Source: Flavobacteriaceae bacterium
GTDB taxonomy: Bacteria > Bacteroidota > Bacteroidia > Flavobacteriales > Flavobacteriaceae
Assembly: GCA_947446635.1 (NCBI GenBank)
Contig: CANFHF010000013.1
Coordinates: 1-54,382, forward strand
Direction of reading: 5' to 3'
DNA: 54,382 nucleotides
Below, in pieces: positions 1-8,463 of the stretch. Every line of letters begins with the position of its first letter. Position 1 is the first letter of the stretch. The translations under genes were made by a program, and so were the position numbers. The notes beneath the pieces were generated by a model, which saw only the letters and a list, made by a program, of their open reading frames with translations, was not told where the DNA came from and ran no database searches.

Positions 1-143
1 CACACCAAAGCTCCTTCGGCTTTTTCTACCACAACCTCAGTAGATTTTCCTAAACCAGCCGGTAAAGCGGCAGCTCTTCTTGCCAACATTTCTTTGCTTT
101 TTGGCCCAGGAATTTCGGATACTTTTTTAATTTGAGTTCCCAT
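1..143 (-). CDS. gabT: 4-aminobutyrate aminotransferase-like class III enzyme, N-terminal 47 codons (runs off window)
   Basis: Only the first 47 codons are inside the window, starting MGTQIKKVSEIPGPKSKEML. This opening, including the segment ARRAAALPAGLG, resembles the N-terminus of GabT, the PLP enzyme moving the amino group of GABA to 2-oxoglutarate. The catalytic part is outside the window, so family assignment rests on the leader alone. It is the last visible gene of a minus-strand series NhaC antiporter, GNAT, GabT, with a 74-nt gap after the GNAT gene. Its neighbourhood (a second class III aminotransferase and an aldehyde dehydrogenase on the other strand) fits omega-amino-acid catabolism. 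Confidence 0.7.
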   Translation of the reverse strand, partial: MGTQIKKVSEIPGPKSKEMLARRAAALPAGLGKSTEVVVEKAEGALV

Positions 144-217
144 TTTATTTAAAATTTATTTTTTTATCGGCAAAAGTCAACTGCCATTATTATTAGTAGT
201 TTATTATTTAATCTTGA

Positions 218-865
218 CTACAGTCTAAAGTCAGGGTCTACTGGGCGATACATTAGTACACTTGCATATCCTGATTCGGGATCATTAATATAATTATACA
301 AAGGTCTAATCCATCGAAATCCTGCTTTTCTTTGTGGTGTAATCGTAGGGTCCGTAAACTTGTTGATTCCCAAAGCATAACAATATTCTTCAATGGTCAT
401 TTTATCTTTTACTTTGCCGTAACCAATAGTCATTCCTGCTATTATTTGCCCTTTTAGTTTCAACTGTTTACAAATTTCATTTCTGGCATTATACATTTCT
501 GTTGAAAGTCCCAATCCTCTATACTCTTGTAAAACTCCCATATCAATTCCATACATCCAATCTCCATTAGGTATTTGAACATTGGTAATCCATAAATTAT
601 CAGTTTCTTCCAGGAAAGTACTATCATGTTCAGGAAAATCACATCGAAAAGTACTTGCTGAGGCAACAATTTTACCCTCTTTTTCTACCACAAGCTGACC
701 CTCTGGAAAAACTTTAATATGATTTGCAAAATGATTTTTAGTCAATATCTCAGATTGATGCAAAGTGGGATAACATTGCGCTTGCACATATTCCATTTGT
801 ACAACATCCTCGGGAGTTGCATTTCGAATAACAAATTCGTTTTCAAAAATATTTTTATAAATCAT
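218..865 (-). CDS. GNAT family N-acetyltransferase
   Basis: A 215-residue protein with a GNAT fold signature: the acetyl-CoA-binding motif QEYRGLGLS lies near residues 113-121, after a strand reading MYGIDMGVL. The N-terminal IRNATPEDVVQM is the usual first strand and helix of the family. The extended C-terminus contains a G-F-R-W motif, as in longer GNATs. The substrate cannot be read from the sequence; its position between an NhaC-type antiporter (13-nt gap) and a GabT-like gene suggests an amine or amino acid. Start is the ATG at 865. Confidence 0.85.
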   Translation of the reverse strand: MIYKNIFENEFVIRNATPEDVVQMEYVQAQCYPTLHQSEILTKNHFANHIKVFPEGQLVVEKEGKIVASASTFRCDFPEHDSTFLEETDNLWITNVQIPNGDWMYGIDMGVLQEYRGLGLSTEMYNARNEICKQLKLKGQIIAGMTIGYGKVKDKMTIEEYCYALGINKFTDPTITPQRKAGFRWIRPLYNYINDPESGYASVLMYRPVDPDFRL

Positions 866-878
866 TTTGCAAATAAAT

Positions 879-2414
879 TTACAAGATAAACCCAGCTATA
901 AGATACACTAGTGATGATAAAACAAAAATTATCAATTGATAAGGAAATTGTGAAATACCATGTTTCATCATATCCACTTTACAGGATTGAGCTGTAAGCA
1001 CCCTATTGTCCGAAAAGAAACAAGCAGCTGCTCCCCAAACAGTTCCAGAAGCCAATGCGCCTTGGGTTAACCAAAAGTCTGCTCCAATGGTATGCGACAA
1101 TAGTGCAGTTGTTGGAACAAGAATGGCATAGATTCCCCAGTTTGAACCCGTTGCCCAACAAATCCAAGATACTAATGCAAAAACTATAAAAGGCAAAGTA
1201 GCACTGTTCAACCAACTAATTCCTGCTAAATGTGAAGCGACGAACTCATTAAATCCTAATGCATTTTGAACATCTTTTAATAGATAGGTAAAACCTAATA
1301 CTGCCAATACAAAGGTTATTGTTTCAAGACCTTTTACAAAATTGGCAGAAATTTTATGAAAATCGACAATGTTAAATAGTAAGAAATACAAGTATACGAA
1401 TACACAAGCCGTGGCAATACCCCTTAATGCGTCAATACTACCAAAAATATAATCCATAGAAAATGTAAACCCATTTCCCCAATAATCAAGATCCCATGGA
1501 TAAGGAAATACAGTACACCATATCAAAATCAGTAATGGTAAAATGAAATACACCATTTTACCTTCTTTTTTGTCCTTTTTATTTTGCTTCACCTCTTTCA
1601 TCGCAACAACCACATCTGATTCTGCACTTTTAATCCCCTTAAAATCAGGAATGAATTCATACACCACCAAAGCCCCAAAAATTAAAGAAATCCAAGCGGA
1701 AAAATTATAGGGAATCGTATGCATGAATGCCTCAATAGGACTCGTTATTGCATGACCGGCAGCATCCATAACACCCCCTTCTATAGAGGTTAATTGTGAC
1801 CCGTAAAAAATGGTCCAGGTTGAAATAGGAAAAACAATGGTCAACGGCACACATACAAAACTCAAAACCAAGGCTAATTTATCTCTAGAAACACCAAATT
1901 TATCCGTAATAGGTCTCATAGTGTTCCCAACTGACAATGCACTAAAATAATCATCCAAGAAAAAGAAAAAACTCAACCAATACGTCATCAATAAAGATTT
2001 TTTTTTAGTTTTTACATGATTCTCTGAATATTTACCAACTGCTTTAATTCCGCCTGAAGCGACAACCATTTGTACAAAGGCGCCATATAATATGCAAACT
2101 AATATTACCCAAATTAATCCCTGATCATGGGCATCTCTAGATATGGAGGAAAACAAACCATCAAACATATTCAAGGGAAAAATCATTCCCTCCCCTTCTG
2201 GAAAATATTCTTTGGAACCTCCTTGCATTGCCAAAAGAACAAATCCTATTGCACAACCAATAATAAGGGGCTCTAAAGCTTTTCTTGTGATAATTGCAAT
2301 TCCTAACACTGTAAAGGCTGGAACTAAGGCGTGCCAATTAATAAAATAACAAAGAGTGGCCAAAAAGAGTAAGGCAACTCCAATAATTGTCGAAATGGAT
2401 TTCATGGATTTCAT
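879..2414 (-). CDS. NhaC-family Na+/H+ antiporter (or amino-acid/cation exchanger)
   Basis: A 511-residue polytopic inner-membrane protein. The stretch around residues 153-172 (LDDYFSALSVGNTMRPIT) is the conserved NhaC-family block with the paired aspartates (about 154-155), followed by a VSRDKLALVLSF segment and a P-I-S-T-W motif, all typical of the family. Many long hydrophobic segments follow and the C-terminus ends in a membrane helix. NhaC relatives exchange Na+ for protons, but family members linked to amino-acid operons can carry organic substrates. As first gene of an operon with a GNAT and GabT-like enzyme it may import the amine degraded there; this is inference. Confidence 0.85.
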   Translation of the reverse strand: MKSMKSISTIIGVALLFLATLCYFINWHALVPAFTVLGIAIITRKALEPLIIGCAIGFVLLAMQGGSKEYFPEGEGMIFPLNMFDGLFSSISRDAHDQGLIWVILVCILYGAFVQMVVASGGIKAVGKYSENHVKTKKKSLLMTYWLSFFFFLDDYFSALSVGNTMRPITDKFGVSRDKLALVLSFVCVPLTIVFPISTWTIFYGSQLTSIEGGVMDAAGHAITSPIEAFMHTIPYNFSAWISLIFGALVVYEFIPDFKGIKSAESDVVVAMKEVKQNKKDKKEGKMVYFILPLLILIWCTVFPYPWDLDYWGNGFTFSMDYIFGSIDALRGIATACVFVYLYFLLFNIVDFHKISANFVKGLETITFVLAVLGFTYLLKDVQNALGFNEFVASHLAGISWLNSATLPFIVFALVSWICWATGSNWGIYAILVPTTALLSHTIGADFWLTQGALASGTVWGAAACFFSDNRVLTAQSCKVDMMKHGISQFPYQLIIFVLSSLVYLIAGFIL

Positions 2415-2566
2415 TAGTTTTGGTTTTAGTTAATAATCAATAATTAATTTAATTTTAAACTCCTATTTTACTTATTTTTAAAGATATTCTATTTTGTAAA
2501 TAAGTTAATATTACAATCAATATTTTGTAAATCTAACAATATTTTTGACACTCTCAAAAAATATTA

Positions 2567-2595
2567 TTGTTTTTTTATTATATATTGTATATTTG
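2567..2595 (+). promoter_or_regulatory. Bacteroidota-type promoter for the aldehyde dehydrogenase operon
   Basis: A perfect -7 box TATATTTG (TAnnTTTG) lies at 2588-2595, with a TTG at 2567-2569, 18 nt upstream, matching the flavobacterial TTG-N17-23-TAnnTTTG arrangement. The gene starts at 2622. The 207-nt gap between divergent nhaC and this gene holds no other gene that I can see. Confidence 0.7.
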
Positions 2596-2621
2596 AAAAA
2601 ACAAAAAAAATAATTAAAATT

Positions 2622-4079
2622 ATGGTATTTGACGAAGTAAAAAACTTTATTAACGGGACGTTTAAACCCGGAAGTTCAAGCAAAATTCATTCCGTTATTT
2701 CACCTTTAGACGGTGGCATATTAACTACATTTCGAGAGTCTACAAATGAAGATCTAAACGAAATAATCGAATTTGCTCAAAAAGCCCAAAAAGCATGGCA
2801 AAAAGTTACCCTAAAAGAAAGAGCCCAAGTTTTCTACAAATACAAACAATTATTGGAGAAAAACAGCGAAATGCTTACCGAAATTATTTATCGGGAAAAC
2901 GGGAAAATACACGGAGAGGCCAAAGCAGAAATTGATAAAGCTATCGAACTAACCGAATTTGCTTGTTCACTTCCCCAATTTGTAAATGGTGAGAATATGG
3001 AAGTAAGCAAAGGCGTATTTTGTGCTTCAACTAGAATTCCGGTGGGAATAGTGGCTTCGATTGTTCCTTTTAATTTCCCAACTATGGTTCCGCATTGGAC
3101 AATAGTAAATGCCCTTGCACTGGGAAATGCGATGATTTTGAAACCTTCAGAAGCTGTACCAATAAGCAGTCAATACACGGCAAAACTTTTAAAAGAAGCC
3201 GGACTTCCTGACGGACTGTTCAATATCATAAACGGGACCCAAACTACAGTTGAAAATATTTGCGATCATCCAGATATCAAGGCTGTAACTTTTGTGGGTT
3301 CCACTAAAGTGGCAAAAATCGTCTATCAAAGAGCCAGTCATAATTTAAAACAAGTCTTGGCGCTTGGTGGAGCAAAAAATCATATTATCTTATTACCAGA
3401 TGCGCACCCTGAAATGGCATCCTCCAATATTGTAGCTTCTATGAGTGGTTGCTCAGGCCAACGATGTATGGCCGCGGCGACTTTAATTGCTGTGGGGAAT
3501 TGCAACGCCATTCTTGATAAATTAATTGGAGAAGCACAAAAAATTCAATGCGGTTCCACTTTAGGTGCCGTAATTTCCAAAACTGCTAAAGAAAGAATCG
3601 AAAATTATATTACTGAAGCAGAACAACAAGGTGCAAAAATTATTTTAGACGGAAGAAATACTGTTGTTCCGGGAAAAGAAAATGGATTTTATGTTGGTCC
3701 AACTTTAATAGACTATGCCACTGCCGATATGAAAATTGCAAAAGAAGAAGTTTTTGGACCTGTTCTGGCAATTGTTCGTGTAAAAACTATTGATGAAGCA
3801 TTGGCAATCGAAAATGCAAATCCTTATGGAAATGCCTGTTCCATATTTACACAAAGTGGAGGTTTGGCAAATTATGTTACCGAAAACGCTTCTGCAGGAA
3901 TGTGTGGCGTAAATATTGGCGTTCCCGTTCCTAGGGAACCTTTTGGCTTTGGAGGATGGAACGAATCAAGATTTGGTTCCGGTGATATTACCGGTAAGAG
4001 TTCCATTGGATTTTTTACCAAAGAAAAGAAAACGACTACCAAATGGAATCCAGAAGCAGGAACCAATTGGATGAGCTAA
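2622..4079 (+). CDS. mmsA: Methylmalonate-semialdehyde-dehydrogenase-like (CoA-acylating) aldehyde dehydrogenase
   Basis: A 485-residue aldehyde dehydrogenase. PFNFPT (149-154), the NAD-site Lys in LKPSE (about 174) and the catalytic Cys282 in SGQRCMA are visible. At the place where ordinary ALDHs have the general-base Glu in a GGKSP-like block, it has GGAKNH (249-254), the hallmark of the MmsA/IolA family, which release acyl-CoA instead of acid. The C-terminal VPVPREPFGFGGWNES block also fits MmsA. Likely substrates are malonate or methylmalonate semialdehyde, or a related semialdehyde made by the aminotransferase 67 nt downstream. Symbol is by family similarity; true substrate unknown. Confidence 0.75.
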   Translation: MVFDEVKNFINGTFKPGSSSKIHSVISPLDGGILTTFRESTNEDLNEIIEFAQKAQKAWQKVTLKERAQVFYKYKQLLEKNSEMLTEIIYRENGKIHGEAKAEIDKAIELTEFACSLPQFVNGENMEVSKGVFCASTRIPVGIVASIVPFNFPTMVPHWTIVNALALGNAMILKPSEAVPISSQYTAKLLKEAGLPDGLFNIINGTQTTVENICDHPDIKAVTFVGSTKVAKIVYQRASHNLKQVLALGGAKNHIILLPDAHPEMASSNIVASMSGCSGQRCMAAATLIAVGNCNAILDKLIGEAQKIQCGSTLGAVISKTAKERIENYITEAEQQGAKIILDGRNTVVPGKENGFYVGPTLIDYATADMKIAKEEVFGPVLAIVRVKTIDEALAIENANPYGNACSIFTQSGGLANYVTENASAGMCGVNIGVPVPREPFGFGGWNESRFGSGDITGKSSIGFFTKEKKTTTKWNPEAGTNWMS

Positions 4080-4146
4080 ATTCACTCGCAAACCTTATAA
4101 AAAGAATGCAATAGTAATATTATATAAATTTAAGATATAAAAAGAA

Positions 4147-5481
4147 ATGCTAAGCAAAGAACAAATCATAAGCGACAGCAAACAATACAGTTTGTTTACT
4201 TGGGTTGCCCAAAAAAATGTAAATCCTATCCCCATCGAAAGAGCAGAAGGAGTTTATTTGTATGAAGTAGGCGGCAAAAAAATTATCGATTTTTCCAGCG
4301 GATTGATGTCGGTTAATATTGGCCATGGAGACCAAAGAGTTACGGATGCCGTTGTGGAACAAATGCGAAAAGTAAGTTATGTTACTCCTTCTTGCACCAC
4401 CGAAATTCGTGCAATCTTAGCTAAAAAATTAGCGGCGATTTGTCCCGGCGATTTGAACAAGGCTTTTTTTACGCTTTGTGGTGCTTCCTCAATAGAAAAC
4501 GCAATAAAATTAGCGCGTTTGTATACCGGCAAACATAAGATTTTCGGAAGATACAGAGGCTTTCACGGAAACTCATCAGCCAGTATGACTGTGGGTGGAG
4601 ATCCCAGAAAACAATATACCGATGCGCAACAATCGACCAATATTTTCCATTTGGACGACCCTTATGATTTTTATGGATTAAGCGATCAAGACGAAGAAAC
4701 GAGATTGAAATGGAGTTTGGATTCCGTGGAAAGAATCATTCGCTATGAAGGCGGCCACTCCATCGCGGCATTTGTTTTTGAAGGAGAAAGTGGTTCTTCC
4801 GGCTGCTTGCATTATCCCAATGGCTATTTAAAAGGCATCAAAACCTTATGCGAAAAATACGATATCCTTTTTATTGCTGATGAAGTAATGAGTGGTTTTG
4901 GTCGAACCGGAAAATGGTTTGGTTTTGAGCACAGTGGCATTGTTCCCGACATGATTTGCATGGCTAAGGGATTGACTTCATCGTATCTTCCTTTGGGCTG
5001 TCTGATGGTTTCAGACAAGATTGCAGCAAAATTTGACGAATCCCCATTATGGTTGGGGTTGACTTATAATTCGCATCCTGTGGCTTTGGCAGCATCATTA
5101 GCCGTAATCAACATTTACGAAAGCGACAACCTCATTGAAAACACGAACAAAATGGGTGCTTATATGGAGAAAAGAATTAACGAAATGCGTGCACAACATC
5201 CATCAATGGGTGATTTCAGAAACAAAGGATTGTTGGGTTGCTTAGACGTTATAAAAAGTAAAAATCCTTATCAATTGATGGCTCCGTTCAATGCGAATGC
5301 TGCTGAAATGGAAGTCATGAATAAAGTGGGTGTTAAACTAAGAGAATTGGGATTATACACTTTTGTTCGTTGGGGCTACATTTTTATTGCCCCTCCCTTA
5401 ATAATAAGCGAAAAAGAAATTGACGAAGGTTTGTCAATCATTTCACAGGCATTAAGGATTGCCGATGAATATGTAGTTTAA
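4147..5481 (+). CDS. Class III PLP-dependent aminotransferase (omega-amino acid / taurine:pyruvate-like)
   Basis: A 444-residue fold-type I aminotransferase. The cofactor site reads IADEVMSGFGRTGKWFG with Asp245 contacting the PLP pyridine nitrogen, and the Schiff-base Lys274 sits in MAKGLTSSYLPLG. This AKGLTSSYLPLG form is seen in taurine- and beta-alanine:pyruvate aminotransferases and less so in GabT. It follows the MmsA-like dehydrogenase in one operon, so the pair would transaminate an omega-amino acid to a semialdehyde and oxidise it to an acyl-CoA. Taurine, beta-alanine and 3-aminoisobutyrate are all possible; the sequence does not decide. Confidence 0.82.
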   Translation: MLSKEQIISDSKQYSLFTWVAQKNVNPIPIERAEGVYLYEVGGKKIIDFSSGLMSVNIGHGDQRVTDAVVEQMRKVSYVTPSCTTEIRAILAKKLAAICPGDLNKAFFTLCGASSIENAIKLARLYTGKHKIFGRYRGFHGNSSASMTVGGDPRKQYTDAQQSTNIFHLDDPYDFYGLSDQDEETRLKWSLDSVERIIRYEGGHSIAAFVFEGESGSSGCLHYPNGYLKGIKTLCEKYDILFIADEVMSGFGRTGKWFGFEHSGIVPDMICMAKGLTSSYLPLGCLMVSDKIAAKFDESPLWLGLTYNSHPVALAASLAVINIYESDNLIENTNKMGAYMEKRINEMRAQHPSMGDFRNKGLLGCLDVIKSKNPYQLMAPFNANAAEMEVMNKVGVKLRELGLYTFVRWGYIFIAPPLIISEKEIDEGLSIISQALRIADEYVV

Positions 5482-5500
5482 TTTCGTATAAACTTATTCA

Positions 5501-5535
5501 AACTCCAAACCCAATTGTGGGTTGGAGTTTTTTAT
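5501..5535 (+). terminator. Rho-independent terminator after the aminotransferase
   Basis: AACTCCAAACCCA and TGGGTTGGAGTT form a 12-bp stem with one bulged A and a tiny loop, followed by a T-rich tail. It lies 20 nt after the aminotransferase stop, ending the two-gene operon. Confidence 0.8.
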
Positions 5536-5606
5536 TTAAGTAATTTGTTCTTTTTAAAACCACACAAAATCATATCTTTACGAATGACAAAAAAGCTTCA
5601 GAACTC

Positions 5607-6617
5607 ATGAGAACAATCCGTTTTACTATTGGTTTTATTCTATTTTATTCCTTGTCGTATGCACAACAAGATCCTATTAAAGTCGAAGGAAACGCTCAAG
5701 GTACAACCTATCATATAACCTATTTTGACTCCCAAAATAGAAATTTGCAGCCCGAAATAGAAAAAATATTGGCCGATTTTGACCAATCGGTGTCAACCTA
5801 TATTACGACTTCTATTATATCAAGAATCAATTCTAATCAGAAAAACGTTATCGTTGACAAATACTTTGTAACGTGCTTTAAAAAAGCCAAAGAGGTTTGG
5901 AAAAACACCAAGGGTGCTTTTGACCCCACAGTCTATCCATTAGTGAACGCTTGGGGTTTTGGTCCCGGTAAAAAGCAAAAAATAGAGAAAGCAAAAATTG
6001 ACAGTATCCTTCAATTTGTTGGTTTTAATTTAATCAAACTGAAAGGCAACAAGATTATAAAAAAAGACCCTCGAGTGGCATTAGATTTTAATGCTTTTGC
6101 GCAAGGCTATTCTGTTGACGTGGTTGCTGAATTTTTAAATTCTATAGGTTTAAAATCTTACAGTGTTGAAATTGGTGGTGAAATATATGCTAAAGGACGG
6201 TATTCTAAAGCTGAAGATTGGAAAATTGGCATTGAACAACCCTATGATAACAAAGAACAGTTAAATCCCTTAAGAGCTATTATAGATTTAAAAAACAGAG
6301 CTATTTCAACCTCTGGAAATAATAGAAGATTTATTATTGAAAATGGGATTAAATATGCTCATCATATTGATCCCGTAAGAGGTTACCCCACAACAAACAA
6401 TTTATTGAGTGCGTCTATTGTCGCTAAAGACTGTATTACTTCAGATGCCTATGCAACCGGACTTTTGGTGATGGGGTTAGAAAAAGCAATTTCTTTTCTT
6501 AATAAACACGAAGAACTTCAAGCTTACCTAGTGTATTCAGACAAAAATGGTAAATATATAGTTTATGAAACTTCGGGGTTAAAAAACAAAATACATGAAG
6601 TTGAAGAAATAAAATAG
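5607..6617 (+). CDS. apbE: FAD:protein FMN transferase (ApbE family), exported
   Basis: A 336-residue protein with a signal peptide (about residues 1-19, ending SYAQ). ApbE signatures are present: DFNAFAQGYSVD (160-171, the D-NxxAxGY block), VEIGGE (187-192), an STSGNN segment, HHIDPxxGYP, and SDAYATGLLVMG with the metal-binding Asp. ApbE attaches FMN covalently to Thr/Ser of extracytoplasmic flavoproteins. Its convergent neighbour is a DUF2271-like protein, a partner often found next to ApbE. A TATCTTTA box at 5573-5580 is a near match to the -7 element. A nine-codon reading frame (5584-5610) overlaps the start as ATGA. Confidence 0.9.
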   Translation: MRTIRFTIGFILFYSLSYAQQDPIKVEGNAQGTTYHITYFDSQNRNLQPEIEKILADFDQSVSTYITTSIISRINSNQKNVIVDKYFVTCFKKAKEVWKNTKGAFDPTVYPLVNAWGFGPGKKQKIEKAKIDSILQFVGFNLIKLKGNKIIKKDPRVALDFNAFAQGYSVDVVAEFLNSIGLKSYSVEIGGEIYAKGRYSKAEDWKIGIEQPYDNKEQLNPLRAIIDLKNRAISTSGNNRRFIIENGIKYAHHIDPVRGYPTTNNLLSASIVAKDCITSDAYATGLLVMGLEKAISFLNKHEELQAYLVYSDKNGKYIVYETSGLKNKIHEVEEIK

Positions 6618-6636
6618 GCATCCAAAAAAGGATGCC
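6617..6636. terminator. Hairpin between convergent apbE and the secreted DUF2271-like gene
   Basis: GGCATCC and GGATGCC form a perfect 7-bp GC-rich stem with an A6 loop directly at the apbE stop. There is no long U-run on either side, so terminator activity is only likely, not certain. Confidence 0.5.
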
Positions 6637-6662
6637 CATTTCAAAACAACTATTTTATGAAT

Positions 6663-7508
6663 TTATTTTTGTAACATAACTTTATAACTAGAGGATCCTA
6701 AATCATTGGATATAATAAAAATATATTCACCATCGGTTAAATTTGAGATATCAACTTTCTTTGACGTTTCAGTAGAATTTGCAGGAATTTCTTCATCGTA
6801 AACTATTTGACCTAAAATAGTTAATACCTTAATATTTTTTACCTCACTTTTAAAATCAATATTAAAAACCCCATTACTTGGATTGGGATATACCGATGCC
6901 ATGTTTTCATCAGCTACAAATGTCTCGTTAGCTAATGTACCTGTCCATGTTAAAGAAATTGTAGTTAAAGCGGCATCGGCTACAGGAGTCAAAGCAAACC
7001 CACTAGGCCCCTTAGTGAAACTAAAATACCTTTGTTCAATACCTGTTGTTCCATGATTCCAACATTCTTCAACACAAATTCTGTAAGATCCATCAGGTAC
7101 TGTAGTACCTGGAGACCATGTGACAGTTCTAGTTGTAAATGAAGATAAAGTTGTACCTGAGGTTCCTCCAGTAGCTACAGTAGCAGTAGTAGAACCATTT
7201 AATATCCTCCATTGTGGCACATGATCACTAGTACTATTACCACAACAGTATCGCAAGTGAGTTGAATACAATGTACCATTATGAGTAGCTCCGCTTGTAA
7301 CCGTAGTACTAGATGAAAGATGAGTTGTTTCATCAATACAAGTAGGACAACTCTCTATCCAAACCACCAAAGTATGCTTACTTGAACTATAAGTACTAGA
7401 TTGAGGGGCTTCTGTAAATTTAAATGTCAAAGTACCTGCCGTTTGGGCGTTACCAATTATTGAGAAAAAGATCACGAAAGCAATTGTAAGCAGTTTATGT
7501 AATTTCAT
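6663..7508 (-). CDS. T9SS-secreted DUF2271-like protein with type A sorting domain
   Basis: A 281-residue protein: signal peptide (about 1-21, ending GNAQ), a central domain, and a C-terminal sorting domain from about residue 205 (VYPNPSNGVFNIDF, then LTDGEYIFIISN, ending YKVMLQK) that targets it to the type IX secretion system. The central part (TLVVWIE, VPQWRILNG, TRTVTWSPG, PDGSYRICVEECWNHG) matches the pattern of DUF2271 domains, often neighbours of ApbE and PepSY proteins. It is unusually Cys-rich (C-PTC, CC, C-VEEC), suggesting disulfides or metal/cofactor binding. It is the last gene of the minus-strand redox operon, 31 nt after the yceI gene. Confidence 0.75.
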   Translation of the reverse strand: MKLHKLLTIAFVIFFSIIGNAQTAGTLTFKFTEAPQSSTYSSSKHTLVVWIESCPTCIDETTHLSSSTTVTSGATHNGTLYSTHLRYCCGNSTSDHVPQWRILNGSTTATVATGGTSGTTLSSFTTRTVTWSPGTTVPDGSYRICVEECWNHGTTGIEQRYFSFTKGPSGFALTPVADAALTTISLTWTGTLANETFVADENMASVYPNPSNGVFNIDFKSEVKNIKVLTILGQIVYDEEIPANSTETSKKVDISNLTDGEYIFIISNDLGSSSYKVMLQK

Positions 7509-7539
7509 TTTTTAGGAAGGTTTTAAATAGGGGTTAATT

Positions 7540-8085
7540 TTATTTTGCTTCAAGCATTAAATTAATTCCAACTTTGATATCCTCAGCAATTTTACTTTTA
7601 ACTAGACTTGGAATTTCGATAGCGTAGTCTTTAGCTTTAACAATCAAATTGGTCGTTGCTGTGATTTTTCCGGAATTCGAAACAAGTGCTATTTTGGTTT
7701 TAATCTTTTTGGTAACTCCGTGTATGGTCAAATCGCCTTCTAAATCATAATCTGTTTTTTTCGAAGTTATTTTTGAGGCATCAAAATTTATAATTTTACC
7801 ATTAAAGTTGGCCTTTGGGATTTTATTAGATTCCATATAATTTTCATTAAAATGTTCCTCCATTAATGGCGCTTTAAACTTGAATGCTTTAATTAAAGCC
7901 AAGGCTGCAAGATCTCCAGTAGACTCATCCAAAATAGCCGAAACCGTAGTGTTTTTTCCTGCTATTTCTTCGAAGGCGGGCATGGAAGCTTCAAATTTTA
8001 TTTCACCTGTACGGGTCATCATTTTTTGAGCGAGAGATACATTTGCTACAAATAAACAGAATGTTATAATTGTTATATTTTTCAT
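7540..8085 (-). CDS. YceI-family periplasmic lipid/isoprenoid-binding protein
   Basis: A 181-residue protein with a signal peptide (1-19, ending SLAQ) followed by a YceI-like lipocalin barrel: KFEASMPAFEEIAGK at the N-terminus, a YDLEGDLTIHGVTK strand pair about residue 115-130 (the family's G-x-L-T-I-x-G-V-T/K signature), and a C-terminal barrel strand VGINLMLEA. YceI proteins bind polyisoprenoid or other lipids in the periplasm and often accompany cytochromes. It lies in the same operon as the heme lipoprotein upstream (13-nt gap). Confidence 0.8.
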   Translation of the reverse strand: MKNITIITFCLFVANVSLAQKMMTRTGEIKFEASMPAFEEIAGKNTTVSAILDESTGDLAALALIKAFKFKAPLMEEHFNENYMESNKIPKANFNGKIINFDASKITSKKTDYDLEGDLTIHGVTKKIKTKIALVSNSGKITATTNLIVKAKDYAIEIPSLVKSKIAEDIKVGINLMLEAK

Positions 8086-8098
8086 TTTTATTATTTAT

Positions 8099-8443
8099 TT
8101 AATTTATATATCCTTGATCAGCCCAACGTTTAAACATATCTATTGTACATACAGGCATTGATCCAGATTGAGGCATAACTCTACCACATGCTTGCGATTG
8201 GTCAATTCTACATAGTACATCACCATTTATCATACCATTTTTTACGTCGGTATAAGTCACGTAGTTATTACTTTGCTTTCCTCCAGAATGACAACCAGCG
8301 CAAGATGCTTTTACTATGGGGCCAATATTGGCGGTAAAGGTAGGATTCGCAACATACGAAATATCACAATACGTAGTTGACTCACAAGAAGTGAAAACAG
8401 AACCTGTGGCTAATATCATTAATAATACTATTATTTTTTTCAT
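8099..8443 (-). CDS. c-type heme lipoprotein (single CxxCH)
   Basis: A 114-residue protein with a lipoprotein signal (MKKIIVLLMILATGSVFTSC, lipobox Cys at 20) and one heme c motif CAGCH at about residues 49-53. A Met-rich C-terminal segment (VMPQSGSMP) can supply the axial ligand, and the end IDMFKRWADQGYIN is the helix typical of cytochrome c lipoproteins in Bacteroidota. It probably carries electrons at the membrane surface for the ApbE/YceI/Rieske locus. Spacing to the DUF5777 gene upstream is 20 nt. Confidence 0.8.
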   Translation of the reverse strand: MKKIIVLLMILATGSVFTSCESTTYCDISYVANPTFTANIGPIVKASCAGCHSGGKQSNNYVTYTDVKNGMINGDVLCRIDQSQACGRVMPQSGSMPVCTIDMFKRWADQGYIN

Positions 8444-8463
8444 GTTTTATTATTTTATTTATT

